Assembly (NCBI RefSeq): GCF_007896435.1 | Contig: NZ_VCBL01000001.1 | Location: 773,345-837,344, forward strand | DNA from: Rummeliibacillus suwonensis | GTDB taxonomy: Bacteria; Bacillota; Bacilli; Bacillales_A; Planococcaceae | DNA: 64,000 nucleotides | Direction: 5' to 3' | Part shown: one piece after another, positions 52,510 to 61,845 of the stretch | Numbering within the stretch: position 1 is the stretch's first letter | How the letters are laid out: the number at the start of each line of letters is the position of its first letter | The notes under the pieces: generated by a model | Told to the model about the DNA's origin: nothing | The model's input: the letters and a program-made list of their open reading frames with translations, nothing else | Databases searched by the model: none | Position numbers and translations under genes: made by a program

Positions 52510-52566
52510 ATTGATCCACAGTGGGGGAGGAAGAAAATCCTCCATTGTGCAAAGTTTCACTTGATG
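52510..52566 (+). repeat. Tail of repeat family A
   Basis: CCACAGTGGGGGAGGAAGAAAATCCTCCATTGTG is the second hairpin, followed by the usual AAAGTTTCACTT ending. It lies just before the 3' end of the kinase gene. Confidence 0.6.
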
Positions 52567-52576
52567 CTTCTTTTTT

Positions 52577-54001
52577 TTACCATACATTATGTTGAGGTAT
52601 TGTTATTTGGAATTCTGTTCCTTCAGGAGTACTGTTTAAAACCTTTAAATCACCACTGTGCTCATACATAATTTTTCGGCTGAAGGCTAAACCGATGCCC
52701 ATTCCTTTCTCTTTATCACTTACGAAAGGATTAAAAATCTTATCCCATTCTTCCTGTGGAATACCCTTTCCTGTATCTTTTATGTGGATGTAGACAAGCC
52801 CTTTAGAATACATAGTGTCTATGCTGATCAGGCGTTGTTGTCGTTCTTCTGGAATGGACTCTGCGCAATTCTTTATAATATTTACAAGTACTTGAGTGAA
52901 AGAAATTGGGTTTGCTAATATCTTTAGCTTTTCATATTTTTTCTCAAATATCACGTTTACACGATTTTCTTTTGTGTTCTCATTCGTTAAATAGATTGCA
53001 TGATCAATGATTTCATTCAAATCCACTTTTTCAAGCTCTGGCTTTTTGTTTTTCATGTAATCCGTAAAATTTCCAACAATATTTTCTAGTTGCTTTGTAG
53101 CAGAATTTATATACTTTAAGTATTCCACACCATTCTCCGATAATTTTTCATTTTTCTCAAGAACAATGGAGAAGTTTTTAATAATATGAAGTGGATTTCG
53201 GATCTCATGAATAAGAGAAGAAGATAGACTACCTATATAATCCATTTTCTTTTCCCGTTCCATCAATACACGAAATTGCTCATTTTGCTCAAGATGCAAT
53301 CTAAAAAATGAAAGCATTAATCCTATGGAGAAGATAATCACAAAAATACTCGTCACTAAGCTTCCTAAATTCGGGATCAGGTTAACCGTTCCGCATAATA
53401 TTAATACAGTCGAATATACGAAAAAGGCGGCCATAAAACGTTTGATCGTTCTGCTTTGGACTTTACTTATAGACATGAAGCTACTGATACTCACTATTAT
53501 GGATAATAGAACTTCTGTAATAAAGAAATAAGCCTGTGTAGGGCTGCTAATAGGATATAAATAAAATAAGTCCTTTTTATAGATGAGCTCTACATAATGC
53601 ATATCGGAAATTCCATAGGGCGTCCAGTTTAAAATATATAAAAACGTGCTCACGATAAAAGTTATCCAAAACATTTTTTTGCTTACAATCATTGATAAAA
53701 GTTTATTATGATTATCCCTCAGTATTACATCATTATACATTTTATAACTTATGTAAATCATAACAGGGAAAAAGTATAAAACGGCAAATCTAAATAATTT
53801 GAAAACCCACATAATCACATTTTTAGGTAGCAATTCATAAAAATAAAGTATCCCTATATCCATTTGCCAAGAAAACATGAGGACCATGTAAATGGACAAC
53901 GGTATGGAGAGTTGTGTACCCCGTAATACTTGAAAAATGAATTTTGCTAAGATTAGTGGTATGAAACCAATTGCGATTACTAAAATTCCTATTATATACA
54001 T
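52577..54001 (-). CDS. Membrane sensor histidine kinase, sporulation-kinase type
   Basis: 474 residues. The first ~235 hold about seven membrane helices with short loops and no large external domain. The kinase part has H-box 'SSLIHEIRNPLHIIKNF' (His265), N-box 'NIIKNCAESIP', G1 'DTGKGIP' and G2 'GMGIGLAF'. The HEIRNPL type is that of orphan kinases feeding Spo0F. No response regulator gene adjoins. The gene starts 19 bases after the ketosynthase-like gene, so both are probably co-transcribed. A signal within the membrane, perhaps a lipid, is a reasonable guess given that neighbour. Confidence 0.85.
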   Translation of the reverse strand: MYIIGILVIAIGFIPLILAKFIFQVLRGTQLSIPLSIYMVLMFSWQMDIGILYFYELLPKNVIMWVFKLFRFAVLYFFPVMIYISYKMYNDVILRDNHNKLLSMIVSKKMFWITFIVSTFLYILNWTPYGISDMHYVELIYKKDLFYLYPISSPTQAYFFITEVLLSIIVSISSFMSISKVQSRTIKRFMAAFFVYSTVLILCGTVNLIPNLGSLVTSIFVIIFSIGLMLSFFRLHLEQNEQFRVLMEREKKMDYIGSLSSSLIHEIRNPLHIIKNFSIVLEKNEKLSENGVEYLKYINSATKQLENIVGNFTDYMKNKKPELEKVDLNEIIDHAIYLTNENTKENRVNVIFEKKYEKLKILANPISFTQVLVNIIKNCAESIPEERQQRLISIDTMYSKGLVYIHIKDTGKGIPQEEWDKIFNPFVSDKEKGMGIGLAFSRKIMYEHSGDLKVLNSTPEGTEFQITIPQHNVW

Positions 54002-54020
54002 TTATTTACTCACACCTGTT

Positions 54021-55211
54021 TTATACTTTTTTTAAATAGGCAACCGCATTATTTCCACCAAGTCCATGATTGGTCACTAGTACTTCGTTGATCTCTTTAT
54101 ATTGAATATCTGTATTGATAAACATTTCTTCATATCCCAACTTTTGCGTTTTTATAGTAGGAGGGATAAAACCATATTTAATGCTTAACAACCCAGAGAT
54201 AACTTGTATAGCACCTGCTGCTCCGAAAGGGTTGCCGACCATTGCCTTTATAGATGTATAAGGCACTTCATGATTAAAAACTTCTTTTGAACATCTTTTT
54301 TCTATTTGATCATTTATTTGAATTCCTAATGCTTGGCTATTAACATAATCGGGTTTTCTATTATATGCAATTTGCTGTACTAATTTTTTTAATTGTTCGC
54401 CCTTAGTATCGGTGGAAAAAGCACCGATTCCATCATTGTTAGAGATGACTTGTTCTATTTCACCTAAGATTTCTGCATTTCTTTTTAGGGCATCTTCTTC
54501 TCTTTCTAAGATTAGAAAAGCTGCTGCCTCCGCAATAGCAAAACCTCTACTACTTTTACTAAATGGAATGGCTCCTTCTTCTAATGTTTGATTGATCGTT
54601 ATGGATCTATTTTTTATAAAGGCTTGATTTGTTGTCTTTGACATGGCACTGTCTACTCCACCTACTACAGCCACATCTATAAGTCCGTTCTTTAAGTATA
54701 GCATGGCAATTTCTATTGCTTCTAAACTAGATGTACAACCTGTACTAATCGTTTTTTCAATACCTTTGATTCCTAAATCATGACCAATTGCTGATGTAAG
54801 GCTATGATGGTTTGCAAAATGGATAAAATGAGTGACCATTTTATTAGGGTCTTCTTCCATAAGAGCAATAGATTTAAGAAAACCTTCTTCGGAGATACCA
54901 CCTATAGCCGTTCCTACAAATAACCCCACTCGCATAGAAGTAAGGTCGATATCCGCAGATGCGATCGCTTCTTTTGCTGCCTTTATGCCTAGTAACATAG
55001 CCTTGCTGTAACGTTTATATGCAGGATTATTTTGATATTCTTTTAATCCATTTTCGACTATTCCTAAAATGGTTGATTTTTTTTCATGCGGCATAAGTGT
55101 GCTGTTTTCTTTTAAAGTATTTTCTCCTGTTTGAAGAACATTCAAGAAATCTTTGATATTCTCTACTTTTGGACTAATTACGCCTACTCCCGTAGCAACA
55201 ATGTGATTCAT
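54021..55211 (-). CDS. FabF-like ketosynthase homologue lacking both catalytic histidines
   Basis: 396 residues with the thiolase/ketosynthase fold throughout. The nucleophile Cys is kept ('ISTGCTSSLEAI', C159), as is the Lys of 'SIKAMVG' (K322). The two histidines needed for decarboxylative condensation are replaced: 'NAHGTxT' reads 'NSQALGI' (Q293), and 'GHxxGAAGA' reads 'GNPFGAAGA' (N327). It may thus bind acyl groups without condensing them, or act as a chain-length-factor-like partner. No acyl carrier protein or other fatty-acid genes adjoin; the next gene is a membrane histidine kinase. Confidence 0.85.
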   Translation of the reverse strand: MNHIVATGVGVISPKVENIKDFLNVLQTGENTLKENSTLMPHEKKSTILGIVENGLKEYQNNPAYKRYSKAMLLGIKAAKEAIASADIDLTSMRVGLFVGTAIGGISEEGFLKSIALMEEDPNKMVTHFIHFANHHSLTSAIGHDLGIKGIEKTISTGCTSSLEAIEIAMLYLKNGLIDVAVVGGVDSAMSKTTNQAFIKNRSITINQTLEEGAIPFSKSSRGFAIAEAAAFLILEREEDALKRNAEILGEIEQVISNNDGIGAFSTDTKGEQLKKLVQQIAYNRKPDYVNSQALGIQINDQIEKRCSKEVFNHEVPYTSIKAMVGNPFGAAGAIQVISGLLSIKYGFIPPTIKTQKLGYEEMFINTDIQYKEINEVLVTNHGLGGNNAVAYLKKV

Positions 55212-55903
55212 ATGATCGCCCTTCTTTTAGCTATTTTCTCATACCTATACTAATCTTAGCCTTTTTATTTATTTGTCACAATATGAATTTGCTATACAAA
55301 AATACTATATACGAATAGAAAATAAAGGAATAGGAAATAATGGTTTTATATATATATTTAATTTACTTTCCATCCAAATCATCCCTTTTTATGATCTTTG
55401 AACGTATAAAATAGTTTGTATAAAGGCAAAGTCTAAAAAAGGAAGATCTTTTTTTGATCAAATAAAGTCATCCCAACTCATCAAAGAAAAAAAGGTCTTT
55501 CTTCCTATAAATCAGTTTACAACAGAAATGATAGATGCTCTAGTAAAAAAATAAAATATTACAGAAGTTTTTCATAATTGATCGTGATACAATCTCTATT
55601 GATGCGACTTTTTTGTAGTAATATGTCGTAATATCATGTTTAAAGAAGCTGTTTTTATCAATGTAAGAAAGAATTAACTTCAATTCAGGTGGATTTAACA
55701 CAATAAACTTTCATGAGTGTTTGATAATCATATATGAAAAAATTTTTACATAAAAAAACATCCCAAAGACTTTTCTTCATAAAAGTTTTAAGATGTTTTA
55801 TCAAGTGTGTTGATTACCTAATTTTTTCCACAAAATATAGTATATTCGCTGATTTCTGTTACGGTTGCATGACTCATGTGGGCGAACGCTGAGCCCCCTT
55901 AGA
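55212..55903. other. Long non-coding stretch with a possible gene remnant and a terminator-like hairpin
   Basis: 55425-55555 has an unanchored frame ('KAKSKKGRSFFDQIKSS... KVFLPINQFTTEMIDALVKK') without a start or ribosome site, perhaps a degraded gene. AAACATCCCAAAGACTTTT and AAAAGTTTTAAGATGTTT form a hairpin at about 55757-55800. Nothing else is evident. Confidence 0.35.
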
Positions 55904-56038
55904 GATAGACCACTGAAAAAGTTAACCTAGTTCTAAAAATATGATAAAAAAACTTTTTTAGCTTACAAAATGAAGGAAAAGGTAGATTTTATCAGTGAAA
56001 ATAGCAATTCTATAGTTTTCAGCGGCTCTCAAGTGAAG
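55904..56038. repeat. MITE-like element, family D
   Basis: AGACCACTGAAAAAGTTAAC at the left and CTATAGTTTTCAGCGGCTC at the right are imperfect inverted repeats. The order of the internal words matches 45402-45540. It directly abuts a family C element. Confidence 0.65.
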
Positions 56039-56039
56039 A

Positions 56040-56275
56040 TGCTGGTTCTCAACTGTTCGCTTTTTCCGTGGAACATTGAACCGGCTTTGCGGGAAAAGCG
56101 AGTAGATGAGCCCTCACAGCGTAGCGATTGAAGGAACGGAATCTAAGAGCGCCACATCCTGTGACAACGATTCCGTGACCAACATCCTGTTGCCCCCAGC
56201 ATTCGCCCGCAGGAAAGCGAGTAAGCCTTCGCTGCAATCAACGAATTTCCCCGTTTTTGTGGATTATATTGGATA
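56040..56275 (+). repeat. GC-rich repeat family C
   Basis: Contains 'GCGCCACATCCTGTGACAACG', 'GACCAACATCCTGTTGCCCCCAGCATTCGCCCGCAGGAAAGCGAG' type wording shared with 10243-10490 and 51630-51860. The minus-strand 62-codon frame in it is not a protein gene. Confidence 0.7.
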
Positions 56276-56298
56276 ATCGACATACCTGATTCATTTAT

Positions 56299-56392
56299 TT
56301 ACTTAGTAAATAATGAAAGAGAACAAAAATTAGAACTTTTTTGAAATTTTATATATACTTAGTATATAATCTTACATATACTAAATATATAT
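56299..56392 (+). promoter_or_regulatory. Cluster of three palindromes, probable PadR operators, before the ABC operon
   Basis: TTTACTTAGTAAA (56299), TATATATACTTAGTATATA (56349) and ACATATACTAAATATATA (56373) share an ATACTTAGTAT-like core with dyad symmetry. They precede the ABC ATPase gene by 40-130 bases, where its promoter must lie. PadR-family proteins bind such AT-rich dyads, and a padR gene ends this operon. Confidence 0.6.
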
Positions 56393-56430
56393 TATAATAA
56401 ATACTAAAAAGTAAAAATAAGGAGGAAAAA

Positions 56431-57165
56431 ATGATAAATGTTCGAAACTTAAAAAAAAGTTATCAAATCAGCGATGACAGGTATCAAGTACTTAATGATA
56501 TAAATTTAGACGTATCAAAAGGTGAATTCGTTTCGATAATGGGACCTTCTGGATCAGGGAAAAGTACATTGTTAAATATATTAGGAGGTTTAGATACACC
56601 TGATTCAGGTGAAGTTCTAATCAATAATATAAATATTGACTCACTGAATGATAAAAAGAAAACATTATTTAGACGAGAAAATATAGGATTTATTTTTCAA
56701 AACTATCAGCTACTACATAACATGACAGTGGAAGAGAATATTTCGATGCCGATGCATGCAGATAAAATAAACAAAAACATTATAGAAAAACAAGTTAAGG
56801 ACATAATTGATGCTGTTGGATTAAAAGGAAAAGAAAAAAATTTTCCATCTCAATTGAGTGGTGGACAACAACAAAGAGTTTCAATTGCCAGGGCTTTAAT
56901 CATGAATCCGGTGTTGATTTTAGCAGATGAACCTACGGGAAATTTAGATAGAAAAACAGGGACGGAGGTATTAAAGCTGCTTTCAAACCTTCATCGGAAC
57001 AATCATTTGACGATTTTAATGGTGACACACGATATCTATGCCGCAAGTTACTCAGATAGAATTATTCTACTAAAAGATGGACATGTAGAGATGGATGTTA
57101 AGCATGAGAAGGAAGGTGAAAATGTTGATCTCATTACGAATATCCTTGAGAAACTTAATTCGTAA
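56431..57165 (+). CDS. ABC transporter ATPase (MacB/LolD type)
   Basis: 244 residues with Walker A GPSGSGKST (near 39), signature LSGGQQQRVSIARA, Walker B VLILADEPTGNLD and switch His in MVTHD. AAGGAGG precedes the ATG. Its 3' end overlaps the permease gene by 44 bases. With the permease it forms a MacB-like exporter or extractor, often used against antimicrobial peptides. High AT content and absence from the conserved block suggest acquisition. Confidence 0.9.
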   Translation: MINVRNLKKSYQISDDRYQVLNDINLDVSKGEFVSIMGPSGSGKSTLLNILGGLDTPDSGEVLINNINIDSLNDKKKTLFRRENIGFIFQNYQLLHNMTVEENISMPMHADKINKNIIEKQVKDIIDAVGLKGKEKNFPSQLSGGQQQRVSIARALIMNPVLILADEPTGNLDRKTGTEVLKLLSNLHRNNHLTILMVTHDIYAASYSDRIILLKDGHVEMDVKHEKEGENVDLITNILEKLNS

Positions 57166-59599
57166 AAAATATAGAACACTTTTTACCTTATTGGCAATGG
57201 TAATTGGAATAGCTAGTATGTTTGCTGTAATTAGTACAGTAGAAACAGCAAAAAAGATGACAGAAGATCGTTTAAAGTTGTACTTAGGAAACGCAGATTA
57301 TTCGATTCTCTCGACAAACGGGACGTTTTCAGAAGTATATTTAGATAAGATCTTTCATACTGAGGGGGTTGACCATGCATTAGGTCTCATGCACAGAAGA
57401 TCCCAAGTAGAATTAAAAGAAGAAAGATCAAAATTGCAGAGTCGTTTGCGAATTACAGGTTTATCTTCTCTAGATAGTAATATGTTGCATTTTAATGTTT
57501 TAAAAGGCAATTTGAATGAAGAAGGTATAATTATTCCTAAAGAAACAGCTGAATTATGGAAAGTAAACATAGGTGACACTGTCATGATTCATTTTCCTTC
57601 AGGAAAAAAGAATATTAAAATTATTGCTATTGTACAAAATACGCCATTATTAGAAGGACCCAATGATTGGCAAGAAGCAGATAATAAAATTTGGCGTGCG
57701 GCGGCATCCTTATCACTTGTACAAAAATGGTATATGGAAGAGCATAGAATCGATGAGGTTCGTATTAAATATGATCAAAACTTTCAAGCAAGCCATATTA
57801 CAAATGAAATTGAAAAAGAACTACTAGAAAAAGATTTATACTTACAAAAAGTTATTTTAGATGAAAAACAGACTAACCAGTTAGATGATTTATATTTTAT
57901 GCTTTATGCCGTTGGCGGTTTAGCGATGTTAATTAGTGCATTTATTTTGTATAATACGCTTTATGTAAATGTTATGGAACGTAGAAATGAAATAGCGATA
58001 ATGAAGACGATTGGTTATACTACTCAACAAATAAAGCAGTTGTTTTTGTCAGAAGTACTGATTTTATCAGTACTAGGAATCGTAATAGGTATACCTATAG
58101 GAAGCATACTATCTAAGTTTTTACAACAAAGTTTATTCAGTTCATTCCAAGAAAATTTAACTTTTCAAATGCAGTATGCTTATACTCTTCCAACTGTTGT
58201 TACATTAGGAATTTTAATACCATTAATAGCAGCATTATTGCCACTTAAATTTGCAAGTAAAGTCGATATTATTAGTAATTTAAAAAATACTCCTAAGGAA
58301 TCAAAAAGCAATCCAAAATGGAGATTAGCAATTGGGTTAGTCCTTTTAGTAGGAGCTTTTCTACCAAATGGGATAGGAATTATTTGTATATTTATTGCTA
58401 TATTCTTTTTAGCCCCTTATATTACGCAGCTATTATTAAACATTTTGACGCATTTGAAGTTATTAGGATATGAAGGAAAAGTTGCTGTTAATAACAGCAA
58501 ACGTACACTGAATCGTTCTGCAAGTATGTCTTTAATTTTAGCATTTGTGATTTGTTTGGGCTTATTAGTATCGTCTATCTTTAGTTCCATTGAAAAAAAT
58601 ATTGATAAAGATCTTTCAAAATCTTTTGGTGGAAATATACAATTAAGCTTTGAAGCACCTTTATCCGATATTAAAATGGAATCCATTAAAAAAGCTATTA
58701 ATGGTTATGGAGAATTTAATCTTTATCCCGAAAAAATAGTGGGATGGGAAAGAAATAATGAGCCACGTCAGTTCACTATCATAAGTGCGGATACCAATTG
58801 GTATAAAAAATATCCATTATTTTATAAAGATGAACAATCAAATTCGTCTATTTTGAATCAATTAGAAAAGGAAAATAATATAGTCTTGGGTGAATACGCA
58901 TTTAGAGAATGGGGAGGCAAAATAGGAGAAAATATTACAGTTTTTGATAACAATAAAAAGTATCAGTTTAAAGTGATAGGGAAAGTTACTACAACTCAAC
59001 ATTCTGGTTATACAGCTTTTGTTTCGAAAAAGATTTTTGATCAAAATTTTAAAGTCATTAAACCAACAAAAGGATTAATCAATGTTAGAGATCCTGAAGA
59101 AGAGCAACAATTTAAAAATAGTCTTGTAGATAAGTTTTCAAATGAAATTAGTGATATTCAATCTATTAAAGAAGAAGCGAAAAAACAACAGGATACTTTG
59201 TCAGGGATAAAACCTCTATTTAATATTTTAATAATTATTGCAATCTTAGTTGCAGGTATAGGTATTCTAAATTCTTTAGTAATTAGTATATTAGATCGTT
59301 TAAGAGAGATTGGCGTTATGAGAGCGGTAGCTTTTACAAATTATCAAATTCATAAAATGATTATTATCGAGGGAGTAATTATTGGTATAATAGGCGTTTT
59401 CATAGGTATTGTTTTGGGATTAGTTACAAGTTATTTGAATGCTCAAACGATATCAGATTCTCAGATAGACTTTGTCCTTCCTATAGATACTTTAATCATG
59501 TCAGTTTTTAGTGGGATATTCATAAGTATTTTAGCTGCATTTATGCCAGCCTACAAAGCGACAAAAATAAAGCTGATTGATTCACTTAAACAAGAATAA
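57122..59599 (+). CDS. ABC transporter permease with two FtsX domains
   Basis: 825 residues from the ATG at 57122, chosen for the AGGAAGGTG site; it lies inside the end of the ATPase gene. Membrane helix near 20-40, an external domain (about 50-250), an FtsX helix trio (about 260-385), two central helices (about 405-450), a further helix near 470-490, a second external domain and a final FtsX trio (about 700-820). Coupling motifs 'IMKTIGYT' and 'VMRAVAFT' are present in both halves. The layout resembles large peptide-antibiotic exporters or lipoprotein-release systems. Substrate unknown. Confidence 0.88.
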   Translation: MLISLRISLRNLIRKKYRTLFTLLAMVIGIASMFAVISTVETAKKMTEDRLKLYLGNADYSILSTNGTFSEVYLDKIFHTEGVDHALGLMHRRSQVELKEERSKLQSRLRITGLSSLDSNMLHFNVLKGNLNEEGIIIPKETAELWKVNIGDTVMIHFPSGKKNIKIIAIVQNTPLLEGPNDWQEADNKIWRAAASLSLVQKWYMEEHRIDEVRIKYDQNFQASHITNEIEKELLEKDLYLQKVILDEKQTNQLDDLYFMLYAVGGLAMLISAFILYNTLYVNVMERRNEIAIMKTIGYTTQQIKQLFLSEVLILSVLGIVIGIPIGSILSKFLQQSLFSSFQENLTFQMQYAYTLPTVVTLGILIPLIAALLPLKFASKVDIISNLKNTPKESKSNPKWRLAIGLVLLVGAFLPNGIGIICIFIAIFFLAPYITQLLLNILTHLKLLGYEGKVAVNNSKRTLNRSASMSLILAFVICLGLLVSSIFSSIEKNIDKDLSKSFGGNIQLSFEAPLSDIKMESIKKAINGYGEFNLYPEKIVGWERNNEPRQFTIISADTNWYKKYPLFYKDEQSNSSILNQLEKENNIVLGEYAFREWGGKIGENITVFDNNKKYQFKVIGKVTTTQHSGYTAFVSKKIFDQNFKVIKPTKGLINVRDPEEEQQFKNSLVDKFSNEISDIQSIKEEAKKQQDTLSGIKPLFNILIIIAILVAGIGILNSLVISILDRLREIGVMRAVAFTNYQIHKMIIIEGVIIGIIGVFIGIVLGLVTSYLNAQTISDSQIDFVLPIDTLIMSVFSGIFISILAAFMPAYKATKIKLIDSLKQE

Positions 59600-59619
59600 C
59601 TTTTAGGAATGATGAAAAA

Positions 59620-60129
59620 ATGTCAGTGAAATATGGGATACTCACGATTCTCTCTCAATCACCTAAACATCGGTATGATTTAAAAGTCACACTCGAAAAT
59701 ATGATGTATAAGCAATGGACATTAAACCCAGGTCAAGTATATTCGACAATTGATCGATTGGTCCGTGACAAACTAGTTGAAGAAGTATCTAATGCTGAAA
59801 ATGATTTAAAATTGTATCAAATCACGAAAAACGGAAGAGAAGAGGTAGAAAGATGGTTGCAGAATCCTATTGAAGTTTTGCTACTACATGATGAATTTTT
59901 CTTTAAAATTCTATGTGCAAAAAGATTAAATTTTGATTTACTAAATAAAATGATTTTTCAACAAAAAGAAGCAGTGATAAAGAAAATACTTCAATTACAT
60001 TATCTAAGGAAGGAGTTGGAAAATACTGCCGAGAGTGAAGCGATGCTATATTTAATTGAAGGAGGATTATTACATTTGGAAGCGGATTTGAAATGGATGG
60101 ATATGATTTCGGATTTGGAGGGTTATTGA
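59620..60129 (+). CDS. PadR-family transcriptional regulator
   Basis: 169 residues. N-terminal PadR winged helix (about 3-80: 'KYGILTILSQSPKHRYDLKVTLENMM', 'NPGQVYSTIDRLVRDKLVEE') and a C-terminal helical dimer domain. It lies 20 bases after the permease gene. The palindromes at 56299-56392 are its likely targets, giving feedback control of the transporter. Inducer unknown. Confidence 0.88.
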   Translation: MSVKYGILTILSQSPKHRYDLKVTLENMMYKQWTLNPGQVYSTIDRLVRDKLVEEVSNAENDLKLYQITKNGREEVERWLQNPIEVLLLHDEFFFKILCAKRLNFDLLNKMIFQQKEAVIKKILQLHYLRKELENTAESEAMLYLIEGGLLHLEADLKWMDMISDLEGY

Positions 60130-60133
60130 TTTG

Positions 60134-60775
60134 ATGGAGTTTGTTTTAGAAAATAAATGGATATTTTTAGTTATTGCAGAAGCTGTATTTTGGATTTGTT
60201 TGATTACATTTCTTGTTTTAAGGTATTGGTTTAATCTAAATAAGTTAAGTATGCTATTTGTGGCGATATTTATCATTAATGATTTATGGATTGCAGCGAT
60301 GGCTTTTATGGACTATATGAATACTGGAAAATTTTCAAGCTATCAAATAATTATTATGGTTATTATAATTTATGCAATGACTTTTGGAAAATCTGATTTC
60401 AAAAAGTTAGATTTCTATATTAAAAGAAAAGTGGCTCAATTAAAGGGTGAGACACTAACAAGTCTTAATCCTCCAAAACAATATTATGGCTTAGAATATG
60501 CTATTCTGGAATGGAAACAATTTTTATTCCATTTTGTAATATTTGGGATTGTGCATGGGATGCTGTTTTTTATTTTTGGTATTTCCAAAGATATAGGGGA
60601 AATAGCTTCAATAAATCAATTATTTACTCTATGGTTCGATAAAAATAATGGTCAAATACCATTCGATAATACTAGTGCAAATAATTTTAGCCGAATATGG
60701 TTGCTGGTCCTAACGATTGATTTTGTAATAACATTATCATATTCGATTTTTCCCAAAAAGCGAGTTAGTTCATAA
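60134..60775 (+). CDS. Multi-pass membrane protein of unknown function
   Basis: 213 residues from the ATG behind GGAGGGTTATT, directly after the padR stop. Five or so hydrophobic segments: about 9-31, 37-56, 66-83, 134-155 and 190-208. No family recognised. Tight spacing makes it the fourth gene of the ABC-padR operon; it may aid transport or sense the membrane. Confidence 0.65.
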   Translation: MEFVLENKWIFLVIAEAVFWICLITFLVLRYWFNLNKLSMLFVAIFIINDLWIAAMAFMDYMNTGKFSSYQIIIMVIIIYAMTFGKSDFKKLDFYIKRKVAQLKGETLTSLNPPKQYYGLEYAILEWKQFLFHFVIFGIVHGMLFFIFGISKDIGEIASINQLFTLWFDKNNGQIPFDNTSANNFSRIWLLVLTIDFVITLSYSIFPKKRVSS

Positions 60776-60825
60776 TTAGTATTGCTAAAAAAAGAGAATT
60801 TAGTAAAAACATAATATTATGAAGC

Positions 60826-61806
60826 CTAATGCATTGTCATGCAATCACTTTCGTCGATTAAATAGCAACTTTTCTTTATCTGTTTGCATTTTCTTTTGAC
60901 CGATGCAACTGCATCTGAAATGTTTTCTACTTTTTCGTAATTCTTTTTTTTATTTGTTAATACAGCGATGGATAGGGAGATGATAGTAAATGGCTCCATA
61001 TCCTCAGACCGACCTTTTATTTGAAAATGAGGATCTAGAAGATGCTTGGGATTATAAAAGTTTAAAATGGTCGTATCGAAATCATTAATAATTTGCGAAC
61101 AAATGGCGTCTACTTCATAATGCGGAAGGATGGCCATAAAATCATCCCCACCAATGTGACCTAGAAAATAGCCAAGTTGCTGAACGTTTTTTTTCAGTAT
61201 TTCGGTTAGATGGAGCAGTACTTTATCTCCCTTATTGAAGCCATATAAATCGTTATAGGCTTTGAAGTGATCGAGATCAAAATACATAATGCTATACATT
61301 TCCAAGGTCAACACTTCACTTAATTTTTTTTCAATTAGGCGATTGCCAGGAAGACTGCTTAATGGATTTAAAAAACTCGCCATTTCTACTTGTATTTCAA
61401 CAAAATTCATCAATAATGCTCTGATACTGACAACTCCTATATATTTTCCTTCTTTTGTGACAATTACGTCATCGTATAAATCTTCTTCTTTTCTTGCCAT
61501 AGCCAGTTTACTAACTTCTGTGATGGGCTGACAATATTCTACAATGAGTGGATTTTGTTTGGACAGCAAGTTGTTTTCTCTTCCCATATAAAGATTATAA
61601 CCATATAATGTTCCGATTTTTTGATAGAAATGTGTTCTCGTTATATGTGCAATTGGTTTTTCATGATGTACAACGACAATTCCTCTCATATTGGGATTTT
61701 CGACAAATAATTTGTCTACTTCTTTATTTTTGACTGTTGGGTCGATTGAGGGAACTGTTTTCACGATTTGACCAATAGTTGTTACTACTACCCCTTTATT
61801 TGCCAT
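60826..61806 (-). CDS. CBS-pair GGDEF protein (diguanylate cyclase-like)
   Basis: 326 residues from the minus-strand ATG at 61806, chosen for GAGTGAGGAAG upstream. Residues ~5-130 form a tandem CBS pair ('TTIGQIVKTVPSIDP', 'GIVVVHHEKPIAHITR', 'VIVTKEGKYIGVVSI'). The GGDEF domain (about 155-320) has the active-site loop GHIGGDDF, which allows cyclic-di-GMP synthesis, and an 'YFDLDHFKAYND' metal site. It lies 39 bases downstream of an EAL gene. EAL-CBS-GGDEF often occurs as one polypeptide; here it is split into two genes. Confidence 0.88.
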   Translation of the reverse strand: MANKGVVVTTIGQIVKTVPSIDPTVKNKEVDKLFVENPNMRGIVVVHHEKPIAHITRTHFYQKIGTLYGYNLYMGRENNLLSKQNPLIVEYCQPITEVSKLAMARKEEDLYDDVIVTKEGKYIGVVSIRALLMNFVEIQVEMASFLNPLSSLPGNRLIEKKLSEVLTLEMYSIMYFDLDHFKAYNDLYGFNKGDKVLLHLTEILKKNVQQLGYFLGHIGGDDFMAILPHYEVDAICSQIINDFDTTILNFYNPKHLLDPHFQIKGRSEDMEPFTIISLSIAVLTNKKKNYEKVENISDAVASVKRKCKQIKKSCYLIDESDCMTMH

Positions 61807-61845
61807 AACTTCCTCACTCCTGCAACAAAATGCCAAATCATTTGG

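Noticed and set aside
55425-55555. About 45-codon open stretch with protein-like composition
   Set aside because: No start codon with a ribosome site and no recognisable family; noted only as a possible remnant.
56049-56237. 62-codon minus-strand frame
   Set aside because: Product of the GC-rich repeat; same type of false frame as at 10231.
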